Of a stretch of 8,536 nucleotides of DNA, positions 1 to 6,000 are shown piece by piece. The stretch comes from Candidatus Omnitrophota bacterium. GTDB lineage: Bacteria > Omnitrophota > Koll11 > Gygaellales > JAHJCI01. The stretch covers positions 1 through 8,536 of the forward strand of contig JAUXFU010000025.1 of NCBI GenBank assembly GCA_030622705.1, read 5' to 3'. The number at the start of each line of letters is the position of its first letter. Within the stretch, counting starts at the first letter, position 1. The position numbers and the translations under genes are program-made. Below the pieces are notes generated by a model, which was given only the letters and a program-made list of their open reading frames with translations, was not told where the DNA came from and did no database searches.

Positions 1-3000
1 AAACCGAACAAATTGCTATTTTTGATGATAACTTTTTTGCTTACCGCAAGCATAATACTGAGTTTTTTAACAAAGTAATTGAGTTAGGATTAGAAAGGTA
101 TTTTCATTTCTATATTTGGGGTAGCTCAATAAAGGCATTCTTAAGAGATGGGAAAATAGATAATGAATTGATTGATTTAATCTGGAGAGCAGGGGTAAGA
201 GAGCTTCATTTTGGCGGGGATGGTATAACCGATACCGTGCTCAGCCAGAACCGCAAGGAGTATACTATAAATGATATGTTTGCTTTAAATCGGGCGCTTT
301 GTCGTAGGTTTCTTGATTCCTTTGTGAATATAGATAAGTTTGGCGAGGAAGATTATAATCCCTTGAAACATGATTACATGGCTATAATAACCACACCCTA
401 TACTACCTTAGTTGATTTGGCAGAGTCTCTTTTACTCCTTTATCTATCTCCCTTAAGACATATCGCTGTGGTTGTGGGAATACAAGGGCAGTTAGGGACA
501 GATTCTAATAATGAGGATATAGTTAATTATGCTTATAACTATCTTTGGGGTAATCTTAGGGGGGGGGAGGTTATCGAATATCAAGAATATTTAGTCAATC
601 CCGGATATCCTGAGTATGCGATAAGGGCAAGAGATATTTCCGGTGGTTTACTAACTGTAGCTGATCCTTTAGCTTACAGTATTGAGCAGTTTATCTTGAC
701 GCAGAGTCAGACTGATCCTGAAGGATTAAAGGAGCTTTTGAAACATATCCCCGAGAAGTATCTTGTAGAAGCGGTTTTGCGTTGGAAAAAGGCTGCTGCA
801 AACGAGAAGGGAAAGAGGGCTTTAGGGGAAATTTTCAAGAATAAGTCAAATGCTGATGAGATTTTGGAAACAGCAGACATTCTTAAAGGGAAGATGCTTC
901 TCTATGGAGTAAACACCTTTGGTGAGTATGAGGAGATATATAATAATTTAAAGCAGTTGAGAGAGGGTTTGTTGAGATTGATAATAGGAAAACTAAAACC
1001 GAGCATATACTTAGAGAAGGGAAAGAAACTGCTTAGTAAAAATAAGTTCGAAGAGGCCCTTACTGAGTTTTCCAAAGCTGAGCTTATGGCTTCATCTGCT
1101 GATGAAGAATATGAGCTGTATATGAGTAGGGCAGAAACATATATCCAACTAGGCAAATTCTATGAGGCTGCCAGGGAATACAAGCGTGCAATTTTAGCCA
1201 GTGAGGATATCAAAAATAAAGATTGTTCTGCGCCGGATTATGGATTGGTTAAGTTATTCTGGAATAATGGCTCAATTGATTCCGCAGTAATCCTATTTAT
1301 TGAGACAGTTTTTCCAGATTTACTGGCTAAAGGAATTAAGATGAAAGTTAGTAATGAGGTTATAAATATTGCTATTTGGATTTTTAGCGGTGATTTTAGG
1401 GATGAGGAGACGATACAAGCAGTAGAGGACTTGTTTAATGATTTAAGAAACGTTTATTCAGATGAGCAGGGAAAGATAATCAGGTTAGCGTTTGCGGATG
1501 GTGTAAAGCAGATGAAAGAAACCGCAAGTATAATAGAGTTTGACCCTGATGATAAAATCTACAATGCGTTACTTGTTACTTCTCAGGTGAACAAAGACAG
1601 CAGTACAACAATCCTCCCCGCAATTGCCCCGTTTGCCCTGGTTGGGTTTATGCCGGGGGATATTTTGCCTCAGGGCTTTGCTTACTTTGCGCAGGTGGGT
1701 TTTTGGGAGGGTTTGGCTTTGGGCGGGGTTTTAGTAGGGGCTGGCGCTGTTGTTGGTATTGCCGCTCTCTTGATGATTCTGCTGCTTAAATATGTAAAAG
1801 ATTCAAGGGCAGGGCCGGTTCTTGGTTCTCTGTTACGAAATTCTTTAAGATCTGTTCAGCGTCTGCTTAAAAATACCTTTCAAAAAGCCTCTACCTTATT
1901 CAACTTTTTTAAAACTACCCGAATAGCTAAGTTATTGCTTATTCCTTTTGCGGCAATATTGTTTTTTCAGCTTCTTGTTCTGCCGCAAATTGGGGAATGG
2001 TTAGCTGTCCTGCCATTTGTGCTGGGGGTTGTTTGGGACAGAGAGAAGACTTTCGAGGAGATATTAGAAGAGGGCACAAAAGATAACCCAGAGCTTTTTG
2101 AGGAGCGGGTTAAGCAGCTTCTGAAGAATAACCCGCAGCTTATTAATCAAAGGAACAAAAACCCAGGCATCTCAGAGGTATTGATGCTTGTTGATTTTGA
2201 CTGGAGCCAAACTGAAATAGATAAGAAAGGAAACATTGGTTGGAAAGAAAAAAGGATATCCGCAGATGCTTTAGTTGACCGGCGATTAAAGGGAATAATC
2301 CAAAATGAGGTGAAGAATTTTAGATATGAATTGATTAAAATGGAACATAAGAGTTTTAATCCTGAGCAAATGAAGAAACAGATTCCCCATCTTATTACCG
2401 AGGCCTTAAAATCCATAATTGATCATCCAAATGTTTTGGTAGTTACCGAAGCAGAAGATGTCCAAGGTAAAACAGCTTTTGGTATTCCTGTAATCACTAA
2501 GATATTCGCTTATTACGGCCAGCGCAGCATTGTTGGTAATCCTACGTTAGAACTTTCAGTTGCGGCATACGAGAAAATGAGAGATTTATGCAATGCCGAC
2601 GACGAGCGTAAAAGTAAAAGAAAGAGAAAGAGCATTAAATTTGAAGAAGAGGTACCAGGGTTTGGGAGGGAATTTACCATAAAGATAGGCGGTAAGCCGA
2701 TAAAGGTAAGATTATTGGAGAAGACAGAAATAGGACAGGCAGGGGATATCGAGGATTTAAGGGCTTTTGTAAAAGGGGCGGATATTTTATTTATTGATTT
2801 AAGTCAATACAGGAATTTGAGATTATCCTATAAAGAAGCAGGTTTATCATCTGAGAAGAATGTTTATAAAGAAATATTGGAATATATCGATACCCCCTCA
2901 TTACAGGTGCTTGATGAGCTTCAGGAATTTATTTCCGCGCCGTCTTTTGTTATAGGTTTTGGAGGCGAGCGGTTAACCAAAGATGAAATAAGCGATTACA

Positions 3001-6000
3001 GCCGTGATTTTGCTTTAGTGATTAGGGTTTTGAATAGCTTAAGAGAAGAGTTTAGCATAGATGGATTTAGCAAGGCATTTGTGGATAAGCTAACTGAAAA
3101 ACTTCCCAGGAAAGAAACCGGCTATGCTAAATGGACAGGGGAAAAAGACACTCAGGGGCAATTAGAGCCCACGATTGAATTTTTAGATAGGGTGGCTAAG
3201 GAATTAAATCCAGACTGGGCAGTAAGCGATTTAAGCGGTAAGCAATATTCTGTGCTTAAAGATATTATCAATGCCACTATGGAGGTTTTAGGCGGTATTC
3301 AGGGCAAGAATTTTGACATTGATTTAAAAGAAATCATCGATGATTTCTTTAAGATAGTAGTTGAGAAAGGACGGGATGAGATAGATAAAGATGGTTTAAA
3401 TGATGAGACAGGGATAGCTATTGATAAAGTCATAGAGATTCTGGAAGGCGACACTGACATTAATGTTGATGAAGTATTAGATGAGCTGCCGGTTGCTATT
3501 TATCCGGTGCACGCGGATTATTTACATAAGAGCATGCGTTTCCAGAGCAAAACAAGGGCAGCGGCATATCAGATTATCGGCAGATTAGTAATTGTTTCAT
3601 TGTTTGACGCTAAGGCCATTGAGGGTATTTTGGTTGGAGGCTTTGATAAATTAGTCAAGGAATTTCAAAAGGACAATAGGTTAAGGCAAGAGCTGAAGCG
3701 TGTTAAGTCAAGTGAGAAGTCTTTGCATGAGGAGGCAGTTGAATTCTTTGTTAATTCAAGGGCGCCATATAAGCTTGCCTTTACTGCTACGCCACAAAGC
3801 GCTATTGGCTTAAGGGAAATTATGAAAATTCATACAAGTTTTGGCAATAAAGAAGTAAAAGAAATTGTAGGGGATATGGTTGTTAAAGTAAGAAGATTCT
3901 TAAACCGTGGAACCGCAGAGAGTAAAAAAGTAATTATTACCGGGGTTAAGGATTTAGAGCAAATAGAAATTGAATCCGGCCCTCAGGTTATTACAACTGT
4001 GGCAATAGACAACGAGCATTTTACTGAATTAGAGGCTTGGGCAAAGGCAAAAGCTCAGGGAGACAGGGAAATTTATATTATGCGGGCAGAGGAGGGTGTG
4101 GTTGATGAGTTTGTTTCTCTGACTACAGGAGAAAGAAAAATCACTAAGGATGAAATCCGCGAAAGGATTCGTACCGGAAAGAGGATGCTTATTATCTATA
4201 ATCGTCCTCACTTCCAGGGCATTAACAAATTTATCCCTGATACCCTGGCTGACGATAAAGAAAAGGTAAGCCGCGAATGGATGATTATTGGGGATGGAAG
4301 CAGTAACCTGACTAAGCTCTCTCAGGCTATTAGAAGGCCAAGGGGGGACTTGGATGTTAAAATATATGTTATTGGCGAAGAATTTGTTGATAAACAGGGA
4401 AAAACTCTCATAAATGAATGGTTAAAACAACTATCGGAAAACGAAGAGGCCTTCCTGAATGAATTAAGAATCAAAACCACAAGAGAGGCCTATACCGTTT
4501 CTTATAAATTCTTTGAGCAGGCGCTTGCCTTGGCATATACACCGCGGGAAATAGAGGTTATTCATGAGGCGCGAAGAGAATTTTATTCAAGGGTGCATTC
4601 ACGGGAAACCATAACAGACTTCCGGGAGGTTAAGCCGGCTGAGCTTATTACATCCCAGTTAATAGCTGTTGCCGAGGACTTTTTGAGGGTATTCGGGGAT
4701 GATTTTTCATATCGCGGAGAACTTAACCCCTCGCAAGAAGAGGTTCTTGAGCAATATCTGCTTGAGGCAGTTCGGATCAAAGAAGAAGGAATTGATTTCC
4801 GGGGTACTGATGCTGAATTTTCGCAATACGTAATAGAGCAATTCGGGCTCGCAAACTTAAGGCCTGCGGATTTCATCAGGATATTGGAAGACAGGTATTC
4901 TATAGAATATTTAGATAGCTTGAGAATATCCACAAAATTTACCTATGCCCCGGCAGTAGAAGTAGCTGCCGCGTATACGATGGGTGAACTTAGCGAAAAA
5001 CCCTCTATGACCGCGGGCGAACTCAACAGTAAAGTAGAGGAGGCTCTTGCTAAAAAGGGTTATTCTAAGAAGGATATTCGCCGGGGTATAAAGTCATTAC
5101 TCCGCGCGCTGTTTACTGATAAACAACAGGATGAGAATGTAGATGACCTTGAGAGGGTAATGATGCTGTCGGAATACAGTTTTGGCGATTCGGCATCAAG
5201 GGGATTAGATGGAGCCGAAGACTTGGTAAATGCCTATGGAAGCGATTCTAAGTTGACTGAATTTGGGAAGGGACTGGTTGTTGTTTATCAACAGTTAATC
5301 AAGTTAGGAGAATTTCTTAATCTTAATCCCTTTAATATCATTGCCGCTGTTGCCGATGAAATGCAGGATGGCGCGGCAAAAGACGAAATCGTTAAGGCCT
5401 TAGGAGGATTTGCCGTTCATAATTTAAGCCTGATTAAGAGTTATCCTTCCTGGGCATTGCTTTATCTGCTTTTTAAGATGGACGAAAAGGTTTTAGAGGC
5501 GCTTAACCTTGATCAGTTTAACGAAGGTTTGGTTCTTAGGTTAAATGCCAATATTAAAAATATTGAAGATGTTAAGGGCATTACGCCTGCTATTGCCGGC
5601 AGGATAAAGGAAGGTGCTGCCTATTCAGGGCTTAATGATTTACGAAGCGTACCAGGGCTTGATGAAGCCGGATTTAAATCTATAATCGGCTCTTTGAATC
5701 CGACATTAAATCAGAAATTTGAGAATGTCGTGTTAGATTTCATAACTGAGAAAACCGAAGGAGAGCTTGAAAATAAGGGAATCTCTGTTGATATCCCCGG
5801 GTTTAAAGCAGGGGAGTCTTTAAAAGCAATAAGGATATTTCTCGCGATTTCAGATATCCTTGAGCAGGGAATTGATAATTTTAAGGCGAAGGGCGCTATT
5901 GAAACAAGCGTGGTTTTAAATAGCAGGAATATCTTTGAGTTCGCCAAGGACTTAGTGAAATATAATGTGAATCCGGCTGTTTTGAAGATTTTTAATGATA

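Noticed and set aside
902..1156. Short open frame on the opposite strand (84 codons)
   Set aside because: It is antisense to the TPR-coding stretch of the giant gene, Ser/Leu-rich as expected for the complement of Glu/Lys-rich codons, and shows no family features.
3378..3423. Possible EF-hand or thrombospondin-type calcium loop (D-E-I-D-K-D-G-L-N-D-E)
   Set aside because: It is a single isolated acidic stretch without the full 12-residue EF-hand ligand spacing and without a second copy. It is probably just an acidic turn in the ATPase insert.
4583..4933. Longest antisense open frame (116 codons)
   Set aside because: It lies wholly opposite the helical region after the ATPase. Its composition (very Ser-rich) is that of a shadow frame, and no motif is visible.
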